From assembly GCA_021464525.1 (NCBI GenBank), contig JADRCO010000070.1:1-58648 (forward strand): DNA of 58,648 bases, given 5' to 3'. The stretch comes from Rhizophagus sp. LPA8_4_AMF. Taxonomy: Eukaryota > Glomeromycota > Glomeromycetes > Glomerales > Glomeraceae. A model generated the notes under the pieces. It was not told the DNA's origin, did no database searches, and saw nothing but the letters and a program-made list of their open reading frames with translations. Below, one piece after another: positions 37,450 through 48,379 of this stretch. Every line of letters starts with the position of its first letter. Position 1 is the stretch's first letter. A program made the translations under genes and the position numbers.

Positions 37450-37690
37450 TCAAACCAAAAACATAAAAATCATGAAAGAGAAACATTAGCAAATGTTTAT
37501 TTCAGTTAAGTTAAAGAAATATGGTATACACACCGGCGTACCTTGCATCTTGAATAGTTCAGAGAAGCCAAATCTATAAAATAAAAAAAATGAGTTAGTA
37601 TACGCTTTTATTAAAGTCATTAAAAGAAAGAAAAGAGAAACTTACCTTTAATGCCATCCAAGAAGCTGTTGTCTAAGCTTACAAAGACGA
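37450..37690 (-). repeat. Pair of intron/micro-exon modules
   Basis: On the minus strand: exon-like …TGGATGGCATTAAAG, GTAAGTTTC donor, ATACTAACTC branch-like site, TTTTATAG acceptor, then a 32-nt exon-like span starting ATTTGGCTTCTCTGAAC, a GTACGCC donor and GCTAATGTTTC. This matches the modules of the 12.3-14.6 kb element (ATCTGGCTTCCCTGAAG there). It lies upstream of the decayed gene at 36030-36625 in the same orientation. Confidence 0.5.
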
Positions 37691-38104
37691 GAAATAAAAA
37701 TTTTTTTTTAAAAAATTAACGATGACTTTCCTCAATAATCTGGCAAAGAAAAAACAATTACTTAACTCGTCATAAACTTTTCGGAAAGTTATTTTTATTA
37801 CGTCAACCTAATTCTTAATAAAAAATGCATTTGCAGATCATGATGTAAGTCAGTAAATGGAAGGCATGGAAATTGAGCTAAATCCGTTCTACAAATCATA
37901 AATTTTATCGTTAGAGGACAGGATGGAAACTTTGCTATATCAAGGGCAGACTGTATAATGGATCATTTCTTCCATTTAATCTCCTTTGCGCAAAATTAAC
38001 AGTTAAAAGCGTTGAATAAACCTGACTTCTCGTATTTGAAACCAAAAAAATACAAATCAACCAGTAAATTTACGTCAATTGGACATATCATAAGGCCAGT
38101 CCGC

Positions 38105-38265
38105 CAGTGTTGTACAACATTGTCCCGGAGGACATGAGATGTCCGAAAGCCTGTGTCCGCGTCCGTGTCTGCACGTCAATCGGAACATGGACTAACTGAA
38201 GTAAGAAAAATGCTGGACGGACAGGGACACGGGCTGTCCCTGACTCGACAGGATTTAACTTCGAT
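38105..38265. mobile_element. Probable hAT-type non-autonomous fragment
   Basis: Starts CCAGTGTTGTACAACATTGT and is GC-richer than the flanks, with repeated TGTCC/GGACA words. The start resembles the TIR of the complete element at 38685-38797. The other end is not clear. The open frame 38153-38449 across it is not credible. Confidence 0.4.
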
Positions 38266-38368
38266 CAGCTTCTCAGATAATATGCTGAACTTGCTCCTTG
38301 TTTTTTTTTCTCGTTGTTTCCTGTATTCATCCTTCCCAAATGGTTCCTACATTATATCAAAGGAAAAA

Positions 38369-38506
38369 TACCGTACCATTCCGAAATTAAACAACCCCGA
38401 AAATAAGCAACCCTTACCAGAATTACGGCGATTTTGGCCTACGTTATGATGATCTTGGCCTGCATTATGTGCAAAAAAGGTTGCTTAATTTCGGAATGGT
38501 ACGGTA
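38369..38506. mobile_element. MITE with TA target site, TIR CCGTACCATTCCGAAATTAA
   Basis: Left TACCGTACCATTCCGAAATT and right, read inward, TACCGTACCATTCCGAAATT are identical over at least 20 bp and continue into AA(A/G)CAACC. 138 bp including TA at both ends. The perfect TIR suggests recent movement. Confidence 0.85.
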
Positions 38507-38684
38507 CTCAGCGAAACCTTTTCACGTGATGCAATTATTTCGGAATCATTACTGAAATTTACCACAGAAATCAATGTTAAAAGCGCTAACGAATTCTCCA
38601 TACGTATTTCTGAAGTTAATTCTACTTTCACTGCGGAATTTGGGAGAAACCAAGACCTCGGATAATAATTATAATACTGGAAGG

Positions 38685-38797
38685 CAGTGTTGTCAGTTTT
38701 CTATGTTCAAAGCATTTTATGAATGTCCAATACTATGTCCACTACTATGTCAACACTATGTCCAAGCATTGTCCAAGGCTGTCCCGTGACAACACTG
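38685..38797. mobile_element. hAT-type MITE with 8-bp target duplication
   Basis: TIRs CAGTGTTGTC and GACAACACTG bound 113 bp. CTGGAAGG flanks it directly on both sides (38677-38684 and 38798-38805). An 8-bp duplication with CAGNG-type ends is the hallmark of hAT elements. Confidence 0.85.
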
Positions 38798-38916
38798 CTG
38801 GAAGGTATCTTTTTTTACTACATCATCAAAAAAAATTACGAAAATAGGATAATATGACGATATGTAACACTAAAATAAATACAAAATCATCAGTACAAAA
38901 AAGGAAAAAGCAAGGG

Positions 38917-39150
38917 CTAATATGTGAGGAAATTGCATGGGTTACCACAAAATCGTCTAAATGGTCCAATGCAGTACAGTATCGCTAGCGCTCCGGACAA
39001 AACAAGTATACCACCAATTAAGACAGTAAAAAAAGTATATAATTTTATATAAAAATTTAATGTCATATATAATGTTTCTAATAAAAGTGTATATTTTGAG
39101 AGAAGATTAAGACTAATTTTAACATCACTCGGATTAAATGAATATTTCAA
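38917..39150 (-). other. Uncertain hydrophobic open frame without ATG
   Basis: A 77-codon frame contains one strong membrane helix (TVLIGGILVLSGALAILYCI) followed by GPFRRFCGNPCNF. The frame has no ATG after the preceding stop; it would need an upstream exon or a TTG start. The adjacent frame 39134-39331 is low complexity. It could be a decayed small membrane protein. Weak evidence. Confidence 0.25.
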
Positions 39151-39686
39151 AATTATTTATGACATTTTGGTAGGTGGAAAATCCCAAGAAACCGAGAAAA
39201 TAGAACATAACGCTACAGGACAAGCCAGATTTATTAATATAAACCAATATTATGTACAAATTGTCAAGATAAAAGATAGGATTTTTTTTTGTCGAATGGC
39301 AAAACAATCTAGAGAACAAATGCGTGGTCATTAAAAGTTTTCTTAGTTACGTAAATATCATCTGATCAAACTGGTTGTACAAATTCGCTAGTTTCTGATA
39401 ATGTTCCTTTTTTTTGAAAATACTGCATTTATTTTATTCGAAATTCTAAAAGTCGATTACGGAAGCTGACTCATTTTTCACAGCATTTTCGTATTATAAG
39501 TTTTACTTGAAATGGAGTTATAATAAGAAATTCTATGTTCGTTTTAAGACATTACATTCTTGTCATTTCTAAGTTACATAAATAATAATAAAAAAAAAAA
39601 AAGTATAATATATTATTCTCATATCCTTCCTTATATGTCAAAATAATTAACTAAATTAATTAAGTTATGTATCTATTTTATTACAT

Positions 39687-41346
39687 TTACGGACTAGGAA
39701 CACGTAAAAATCTATTGGGGGTAGCATTTTTTAAAATATTCTTAGTAGATAATGTTATCAATTCATTAATCATAGATGATGGGCTCAAGTTGCCCTTTTT
39801 ATTAATAATTAAAGCAACAGTACCAGCAACGTGTGGGCAAGCTTGACTTGTTCCTGAAGCTTGAGATAATGAATCAGCTTTAAAAGCACCTGCTGAAATA
39901 ATATCTCTTCCTGGTGCAAAAATTTTTACACAGGATCCGGTATTAGTAAAGCTTGTAATATTATTTGAAGATTTCTCCGTTGCTCCAACAGTAATTGCTT
40001 GTGGAGCTGATGCTGGTGATGCTTTACATGCATCGCCTGATCCGTCACCTGCTGATACTACTACATGAATACCAGCATTGGAACATTGGCTTATCATTTG
40101 ATTGATTGCTTGAGACAACCCTCCTGCAAGCGACAAGCTATAAATTAATTAATTTGGTTATATTTTTTTTTAATTAATAAAACTATATATAAAAGAGGAA
40201 AGATTTACTTGATTATCGTGTTTTTATTTGAACTTTTTTTGTGTTGATCGATTATGAATGACAATCCTGCTGTAACCGTTAAAGAAGAGCCTTGTCCATC
40301 TTGATTTAATACTTTAACTGCAATAAGTTTTGTCTTCTTAGCGACGCCAAACTTCTTACCACCAATCTACCAGAAGTAAGTTCAATTAATATGACGAATG
40401 GGACGAAGAATTTAAACTTCAATGATGTTACTTACAATACCAGCAACGTTAGTTCCGTGTCTAAATGTAAAAAAGAAAAAGATTTTTAAAATTCAAAAAA
40501 AAAAGATGAATTTTCTTTATTTTATTTATATATATATTTTTTACTTACCCATTATCATCAGTTGATGTGCAATTAGTGCAAAAACTACCTCCAAAACTTG
40601 CTCGGCCCTCAAATTCAACATTTTTAATATCAATTCCCCTAAAAAAAAAAGAAAGGAAAAAAAGAGATAAAAACAATATTTTATTTTTTAAAGTCATTGC
40701 GTCGGACAAATTATTCATGTACTCACGTATCAACTACGTATATGTTTACTCCAGAACCAGCACTAGTTGGGAAATTGTATTTCCCATCTAATGGAAAATC
40801 TTTTTGGTCGATACGATCAAGATTCTATTTAATATAATTTTATGAGATATTGACTAATATTTTTCACATGTAAAATTATAAAATTATACTTACGAAAGGA
40901 GCATTACTTTGAATAGTTCTCTTTTCTAATAAACTAATGAGGTTAATAGCATAATTAGCTTTTACATCAATAGGATCTTCAATAAAATCAACATCATCTC
41001 TTTTTGATAATGTATTTTTAACAAATTCTTTATCAAAAATTCCAGTATAAACTGCAAAGCTTCCATCAACAGAAAAATCGGTGATAATATTTTTATCATG
41101 TTTTTTAACTTTGCCAAATATCCCATCCCCAGATTTGGACTTCTTTATAGCTTTTTTAAGACATTTTTCGAGAAAATCAAAATGACCCGGTTTATTATCT
41201 GACTTTTTAAGAAAAACCAAATATTCATTATCCGAATCAGCAGGTTGTGGAATTATATTGGGACATTTTACGGCGGATGTAATGGATGATGATAAAAGTA
41301 TGGAAAAGAAAAAGAATAAGAAGAAAATTAAGAATCGCGATGACAT
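39687..41346 (-). CDS. Secreted subtilisin-like serine protease (S8A), copy 3
   Basis: Exons 40894-41346, 40727-40824, 40549-40638, 40436-40460, 40209-40366 and 39687-40137 give 424 aa. The signal peptide is MSSRFLIFFLFFFFSILLSS. An I9-like propeptide follows (EYLVFLKKS). The triad motifs are VYVVDTGID, DDNGHGTNVAGI and ASGTSQACPHVAG; the oxyanion site is SAGDGS with Asp. Exon lengths 98, 90, 25 and 158 equal those of copies 1 and 4. The propeptide is shorter and more divergent than in copy 1, while the mature part is close to copies 1 and 2. Intact and probably functional. Expected extracellular. Confidence 0.93.
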
Positions 41347-43439
41347 GATTCTTAAAATATTTTTTAAATGAATGTGAAGATTAAAGGGAATTAAGAAATT
41401 AGGGTATTAGTTTGGACAGATTAGCAAAAGGAGTGAAGCTAATAAAGGAAGGGCATAAATTGACAAGGATGAAAAAATGCGATATTAAATATATATTTTT
41501 TCCATTATCTACATATTTAAATGTTAGACACGATTACTTGCTTCTATCATTAAACAATGTCCAAACATTGTGTAAATTTATTGCATCCCATAATTTACCG
41601 CTTACGGGATAATGTATTAAATTAATTAAAATTATTTACAATTAACAACCTAAATCAGCATACAGAGTCCCTTGATACATTAATAATCAGGAAAAATAAT
41701 ATTTGTTTTGTACGATCAAAATAAATATGCCTTCGTGCTACCTTATTGGTACATATTTGGTTTATTTCGTATTTTCATATCAATTACCAAAAAAATATAT
41801 TTAATAAATTATAAATATAAAACAAATGTGGTCTTCGACCGATATCTCCCCATCCAATAAAAAGTAGGTGAAAAAAAAAAATGTAAAAATGTTAAAACAT
41901 TTTCATGATATGTTGATTAGATATTAAAAATTAAACGATATCTTTTATTCTAACTAGTGACTAGGATTCTTAATGGATTCTTAATTGACAAAATAATCAG
42001 TCAACGATAACTAAAATTCATAAAAAATTTAAATGCTGGTCAAGAAGGTAATTTTCTTTTTACTTTGGATGAAAGTCATCCCCAAGCCAGCCATTATGTA
42101 CGTAATAATAATAAAATTTGAAGATCACATGTCGAATTTATAATTGTTTACAGCTACACAACCTTAAATTTAGACAGCATATTTATTTGCATGAATCTTT
42201 TAATCGGCCACTAGATCTTTTAACCGACCACTTCCAAATTTTCTTCGATATTCCAGATAACAAAAAAAAAAATGATACTATGAAAATTTATTACTAAGGT
42301 TAATCGTTTTTCAAAATATTTCCAAATAAAGTTTATTTTAGACATTAATAAATACGCACTCTTTTTTAAATAAATAGAAAGCTGGTTAGCTGAGATTTAT
42401 TCTGATCGACCGCAGATTTTCTTGCATTTGTTTGTTGCGTGACGAGCAATAATTTAAGTTGACTATTGATGTACCAATAGAAATATTTATTTGTAGGTTA
42501 ACAATCGATCAAAAATAATATGTACGCCTACTTATTATGAAAAACAATTGTTCTATTTACTGTGTTTCAATTTAAGTAATTTGACGACTTGATTAAACCA
42601 AACATGGAAAAATTACAATGCGCCTGAGGAGCTGTTTCAAACACATTTTATAACGTTACTTATTATTTAGTTTCACGTCTTTATGGTACCTTTTAAATGG
42701 ACAGTGTATTGAGTTCTTTAGCAATCCAGTTTTTTCCATTTTTCATTAAATTTTTTACGGGAGATCACAGAAAAAAAAAGCAAAAAATGAATACTTAACA
42801 ACCCAATTGATTTGTACTTATTTATTAAATTTTGTGTTACGTATTAATTTTTTTGTTTGTCAAATTAAAAAAATTAATAGATAGATAAGATAATACCGGT
42901 TTGAGAATCTTTCTTCTTAAGGTATGGTATGACAAAAATCGGAAATTGTTATCCAGAAGAATACAAAAAATTAAAAATTAAAGAATTTGTTGATCATCAA
43001 TAACTTATAATGCAACTGATTGTAACTCCCCGTTCAAATTACAAATAAATTGGGCATCCCGACCTTTGTATTTATTTTTATCACTGTACATTGTACAGTA
43101 TGATAACAAATCTTTATACTTTTACAATGGTACACCGGTACTGATACAATGATACATGCAGTTTTGCGCAATGAATAAATAAAAGCCTACACAAATCGAA
43201 GTTTAGTAATTTATTTTAGTAATTTTATTTATACATGATAATCTAATCAATATTTTTTCAACAAATTTTTATCCAATCCGCAAATACCACACCCAGTCCA
43301 AACAACGATAAAATAATAAGGCCGATGGCAACAAAAAAGACAGTTGCAACAGCAAGAAAATTTTTTTAAAAAAATCAAGGATATGAAGAAGCTAAACAGT
43401 TATTTAAGTGAAAAAACTCGGTGAATACAAAAAAAATTA
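41347..43439. other. Intergenic region
   Basis: Contains a fragment of the GGTCTTCGAC element near 41826-41860 (GGTCTTCGACCGATATCTCC). No gene seen. The frame 41412-41612 has no supporting features. Confidence 0.45.
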
Positions 43440-44075
43440 AAAACAAAGCATATCATACTTCCTTTTTTACGTTGTTTCTTTTTGTAGATAGAATCGCTTC
43501 AAGATAAACTTTCTTTTCTGCATCACCATTAAGACTAATAAAAAGCCTCTAGAGTCAAATCATCGTAAATTCTTTCGATAAATCTTGTGAATCTACAGAT
43601 GAACCATTTTTTTTTGGATTATTTTCTTGATCATTTTTTGGACCTAACTTTCTTCTACTACAATGAATGACAGACAGCGTTATTAGTAGATTTAAAACGT
43701 ATATTCCCTAAATCTTATAATACATAATTCAATATGAGGAATATTCTTGTGATACTGCTTTCTTATTTGCATCAATAGACAGCTGTACTACATAATTTTG
43801 TTTATTCTTGTTAACATAACATGATTTGGCAGATATTACTAAAGAAAAAAATAATAGTAATTAAAATCAGTTAAATAATATCTAATAATAATTTACTTAT
43901 CAATATTAATTACTTAGTTCTGGACTTATGTGAGACGGATATAAGATTGATATAAGGAATTTTTCATTTTTCCGTTTGCTAACTTAAGATCATAATTTCA
44001 CCACTTTGGTCAAATGAAATCGACTTCCTTTATTAATTGAAAGTTGTTCATCCATCATGATTAATATTAAAAATT
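43440..44075 (-). pseudogene. Decayed spliced gene, unrecognised
   Basis: The minus strand reads MMDEQLSINKGSRFHLTKVV from 44063, then SAKSCYVNKNKQNYVVQLSI and DANKKAVSQEYSS, then after an intron-like TTGTAG border RRKLGPKNDQENNPKKNGSS, VDSQDLSKEF and AEKKVYLEAILSTKRNN. In-frame stops interrupt several parts. The sense is clearly protein-like, but I cannot name the family. Confidence 0.45.
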
Positions 44076-44229
44076 AACGCTAAAATATAAAAAAATTTAG
44101 AGTTCTAAGTCATCTATATACAAATTTCTGAAAGAATCCAAATTATGGATTGATGATAATTGGTGTCTTGTTATGACGAAACATCTGATATTTTGTAATG
44201 ATCAGTTATTCAGTCATTCCTGTTCTATA

Positions 44230-45250
44230 AATAGATTTGACTGATTAAACATCGGAATCGAATTTCATTCTGTGTGAGGAAAAAGGTTTGCTAGCGAAGT
44301 ATGAAGTATGGAGTTGTGAGTGGAGATATCCACAGTTCATACCGACGAAAGCTCTCCCAAAGTTAAAGCTCTGTATCAATGTTATTCTTCGCAAATAAAA
44401 AATATGTGACCAGTCGTAGATAGTAATGAGACTATGTGTTATGAATACATTTTTATCAGGTTGTAAGTCTTCTCAAAGGTCTTGTTATCCAACAATTTCT
44501 GGTGATGATGATTCAGCTGACATCAGCCGTATCACGTGATACAATACTAATAATCGATCTGCATTTGTGTTTTTATATCACAATCAAAAAAAATTTTAAA
44601 CGATTTGCTCGAAGAACTGAAATAATATGTATAACCGTGAGCAGGCAAAATCAGCCATAGGTATCTGTCAGAATTTAGTACAATATAAAGTGACTTGTGG
44701 TGTGAGTAGCTGTTTATTAGTTTTGCAAACCTCCCGATTACAAAGCAATTAATTCTTTCTCGCATGCTACTATTTTCCATCCAGGATGAACATAGATGCG
44801 GTTAAGAAGAAGTAAAAGGCTGATGTACCAACTATGATTATGTTTATGGTATTGTTGCGGAGATTTTATGCTGGAGTAGTTTTGTTATAGGATTGGATAG
44901 AAGTGTAGATGAAATTATGATCAAAGAAAGTTTGAAAAAGGCCAGAGGACGAATTTATGTTTTATTATTGCTCAGAATCCTGGTACCAAACAAGTAACTT
45001 TATATAAACGTATCCGGAGAGCTAGAAAACTATAGGTTAATTGAAAAAAATAGGAATTGATAAATCAAGTATATCAAAATGTATAATTTCAAAATTATCT
45101 GATTATTCTGATAGTCAAATTCAAACTATTAAAACTATTATTGATTATTTCTCAACACTAAATTACCCGATGATCAGGATACTCTATTATCAATTCTTCT
45201 AATCTAGAAAACATTTTCTCGAGGAATGATCAGAACTGCATCTATTCCTT
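44230..45250 (+). pseudogene. Decayed host-type gene, unrecognised
   Basis: Plus-strand fragments include CEWRYPQFIPTKALPKLKLC, GLDRSVDEIMIKESLKKARG, and GIDKSSISKCIISKLSDYSD with SQIQTIKTIIDYFSTLNYP. Stops and frame changes separate them. The helical SDYSDSQIQTI stretch resembles, from memory, a large hypothetical-protein family of Rhizophagus. Function unknown. The minus-strand frame 44547-44780 is a shadow. Confidence 0.4.
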
Positions 45251-45728
45251 CATAAGTAAGTTTTGGAAATGTTAATTCGCGCATTGATCAACACTAACCA
45301 GTTGTTTAACATGATTTTTGGATGGGCGTATAATATGTTGAAAATGCCATGTGTTGCTCAACATAAAAAAACAAACCCTTTGTCAACAAACGCTACTTAA
45401 ATGAGCAGTTCAACACATAAATCAACACATCAGTTAAAAAAGCATATTTTTAGTTGAATAACATCTATAGTTGATTGAAACCCACATAAAACAACTTGAA
45501 AAATACTAGATTTGTGGCCGAACCTTTTCACGTGAGTTTTGGCCAAATTTTCAAACTTTAAACCTTCAGTAAAATATATTCTCCAAGTTTCGGCCAAATT
45601 CTAGCTGAGCATAGTTAAAATAAATTATTACATTAGGATTTGTGAATATGCCCCTAAACCACTGGTTTGTTAATCAAAAGGTCATCAATAGCGTCAGTAT
45701 ATATATCGCATATATCACATGATTTCAA

Positions 45729-45962
45729 TTGCTTAAAGCAGTAAGACAACGTGATTATGTAGTTCACTTAGATTTTCAAGTTTCGGCTGGCTTGGAAGAA
45801 ATGAAAATTGAGTACACACGGTACAATAATGACCCAACTACTATCAGCAAATTTTCAGCAATATTACTTTATTACATGAGTACACTAACTACCCTGTGGA
45901 CTGTCGTGTTTGGAGTGGAAACGACTGTCATGTATATCAGTGAGCTACGTTCATACACGTGA
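45729..45962 (+). pseudogene. Open fragment of a decayed host-type gene
   Basis: A 77-codon frame starting at TTG reads VVHLDFQVSAGLEEMKIEYT and then SAILLYYMSTLTTLW and VMYISELRSYT. There is no ATG and no intact flanking frame. It may be a 5' or separate part of the decayed gene that follows, but that is not shown. Confidence 0.35.
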
Positions 45963-46188
45963 TAGTCGTGATATGTAAATTTATATAAATAGGGAATGGA
46001 CTTTGGGACCTATAGTGCTCACATAAGGATATCCATTTTTGAATGATACAATGTGCTTACGTGTTCGTAATGTCTCCTATTCTTGTTTGTACGCAAATTA
46101 TCAAACGAAGTCTCACTCTTAGGATAGTAAAAAATCGATTATAATAAAATGTTTCTGGAATATTCAAACTGAAAGATAAAATGTCAAT

Positions 46189-48160
46189 ATGAAGAGTGAA
46201 TTACATGAAGATAGAGTCAATACACGAGTGAAAAAAGACAGTTCAGGAGTTGCAGGTACCTCACTTTCTCATTCTCTCAAATCCAATGCACTAGACCAAA
46301 ACATTCACTCTTTTTCATACATAGGCGGCCCAGCGGTGACAACAGAATAAGTTCAACAATATACTAGATCAATGACCAGCACTATGAAGAGATTTTTCGA
46401 GGGTAACAAAAGAACAGAAAAACGTGCAAGGTGATGATTTTTATTGATTTTATTGTTGCTATGATTTTAAGATTGGCCACTAACAAAGTTCAAACTGGTT
46501 ACTCTTGCAAAATGAACAGATGATGATAACGAAGAACATTCTTTTTTGTATTGAATGAAAGATCGTCCAGTGATGAAAAGGATCTCCATCTAAATCAGGT
46601 GGTCTTTCCAATGCTTTGGATCTCTTTAGCTCTAGCATGTATAGTAGTACTTCCAAAAAATGAGCAAATCTTTACGTCATATACACAAGTTTTACACAAT
46701 CCAATAATGACAGAAGATCTTGATGTTGAACAAAAGGAGAATTCATATTTTCAGAAACTGTGGTATGATATCTTTGTCTTTATAATTCATTACTACTATC
46801 ACTTAACAGACCTTTTTCTGCATCACAGGTTTCAGAGAAGTTGCGTATTGAAAAACTTCTTAAAAGTAAAAGCAGTATTGCAAGGTACCGAATTATCCCT
46901 ACCAGAGTGCAATATCTGTGATCCAATTAATCGCCTGTAAACCGATCAGGAATGGATGAAAATGAAATTAGACTGATAAAAGATTGGTTATATTTTATTT
47001 ATTTCTTGATTAATTTTACTAACAATATAATGAATGTTGTTTTCTAGAAAGAAGAAATAATAGTGAGTTCTCTTCCATCATTTGAGGATAATCTGCAAAC
47101 ACTTTTGAATAAGTATAGCGAATCCATTACAGATGCCAGCATCGGATGTTATGTTGATCTAAATAAAGTCGAGACTACCATCAGTTGAAGTCCGTTTGCA
47201 AATCAACATTCATACTTGTTTGTAAGGGATTAATTATATACTGTTTTGTAAGGACACCATAACTAAATTCTATAACATTAATAATACTAACTTAAATCTA
47301 TAATTCATAGTTTAACGTGTTTACAGACCCCTATCAACCCTCTCTATGATGTCAACGCATCTGAGTATGTGTATAGGAGTCAGCTTATAAATCATCTTTG
47401 GGAGGATATTTTCTTTGATGTAAATTGTGCAATCTGATTAAAAACGTAAGTTACTTATTTTTGTCCTGTACAAAAAACTTTATGTATTCATGCATTCATA
47501 TACATCTTTTTTTCAACTAGATATGAAGAATATGTTAATCGGAGAAACTAACTAGGGATTCAGATGAATGTAAATCAAATGCTGGTGGTTGTATCATGAT
47601 GCTATATTTACCATGAAAATCAGTTGTAGTACTTGGAGTTATTGTTGGAAACGTATTCAAACAAGATCGAGAGAAATACTTAAAAGTAAATTGAAAGTAG
47701 TAGTGAAATTTATCGACTTATTTGATTTATAGCCATGCAGTTAGCCCTTTTTAATCTTCAGAAACTACTCCCTGAAAAAGAACCAGATCTTGTAGACTTA
47801 GAAACTTTCGGTTTACTTGTTTATAATAAGTAATAATTTAACTTATTTAATTTTTCTTTGTAACATTTATTAATCCGAAGCCATATCACTTGTATAGAGA
47901 AGGAACTTTTTATATATTTTATGCATGAAATATATCTCGTTGACCAATTTAGTGGATTTACAGTTCCTTATTACTCCATTACAGCTAAAAGAATCTATCT
48001 GATATCGTTCGTATTTAAGGTAACAAATCTTATTCGTCTGACCTGACTGACACTATTGTATACATTAATTTTAGCACACACTTATTATATATATCTTGTA
48101 GCAACATGTTATGAAACTTCGGCAGCACGCGGAAATCCTTATATAAATCCAAAAAGAGTT
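46189..48160 (+). pseudogene. Decayed multi-exon host-type gene
   Basis: From the ATG at 46189: MKSELHEDRVNTRVKKDSSG, an intron-like span, GGPAVTTE, a stop, then STMKRFFEGNKRTEK. Later pieces are EDLDVEQKENSYFQKLWYD, LQGTELSLPECNICDP, IIVSSLPSFEDNLQTLLNKY, INPLYDVNASEYVYRSQLIN, HLWEDIFFDVN, MQLALFNLQKLLPEKEPDLV and DLETFGLLVYN, separated by spans with partly kept GT/AG borders. Several stops break it. It resembles a hypothetical family I associate with Glomeromycotina genomes. No function can be given. Confidence 0.5.
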
Positions 48161-48379
48161 TTAAACATGGGGATACTCGACATGCAAACGATTTTATAGT
48201 TTATGAAAAAATTTCTAAAATAATACTTTAATAAAAGTAGATTAGATTAATTTGCAATAAGATAACTATATAACGGACTGTGAAAAGTGATGATGTGATT
48301 TTTTAACTATAATGCATGTGAATATGTAATAATATGTAATTAGGGAATAAGACTATATAAATCTGTTCCGGAATCATTA

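Larger units (their letters stand above)
35540..39686. other. Repeat-rich intergenic region
   Basis: Contains, in order, decayed coding sequence (36030-36625), a degenerate GATACAT-rich repeat, an intron/micro-exon module pair, hAT-like and TA-type MITEs, and an uncertain hydrophobic frame (38917-39150). No intact gene recognised. Confidence 0.5.

Noticed and set aside
45240-45500. Clustered CAACA/TGTTG words suggesting another inverted-repeat element
   Set aside because: I could not find consistent ends or a target duplication; words are scattered and may be decayed sequence.
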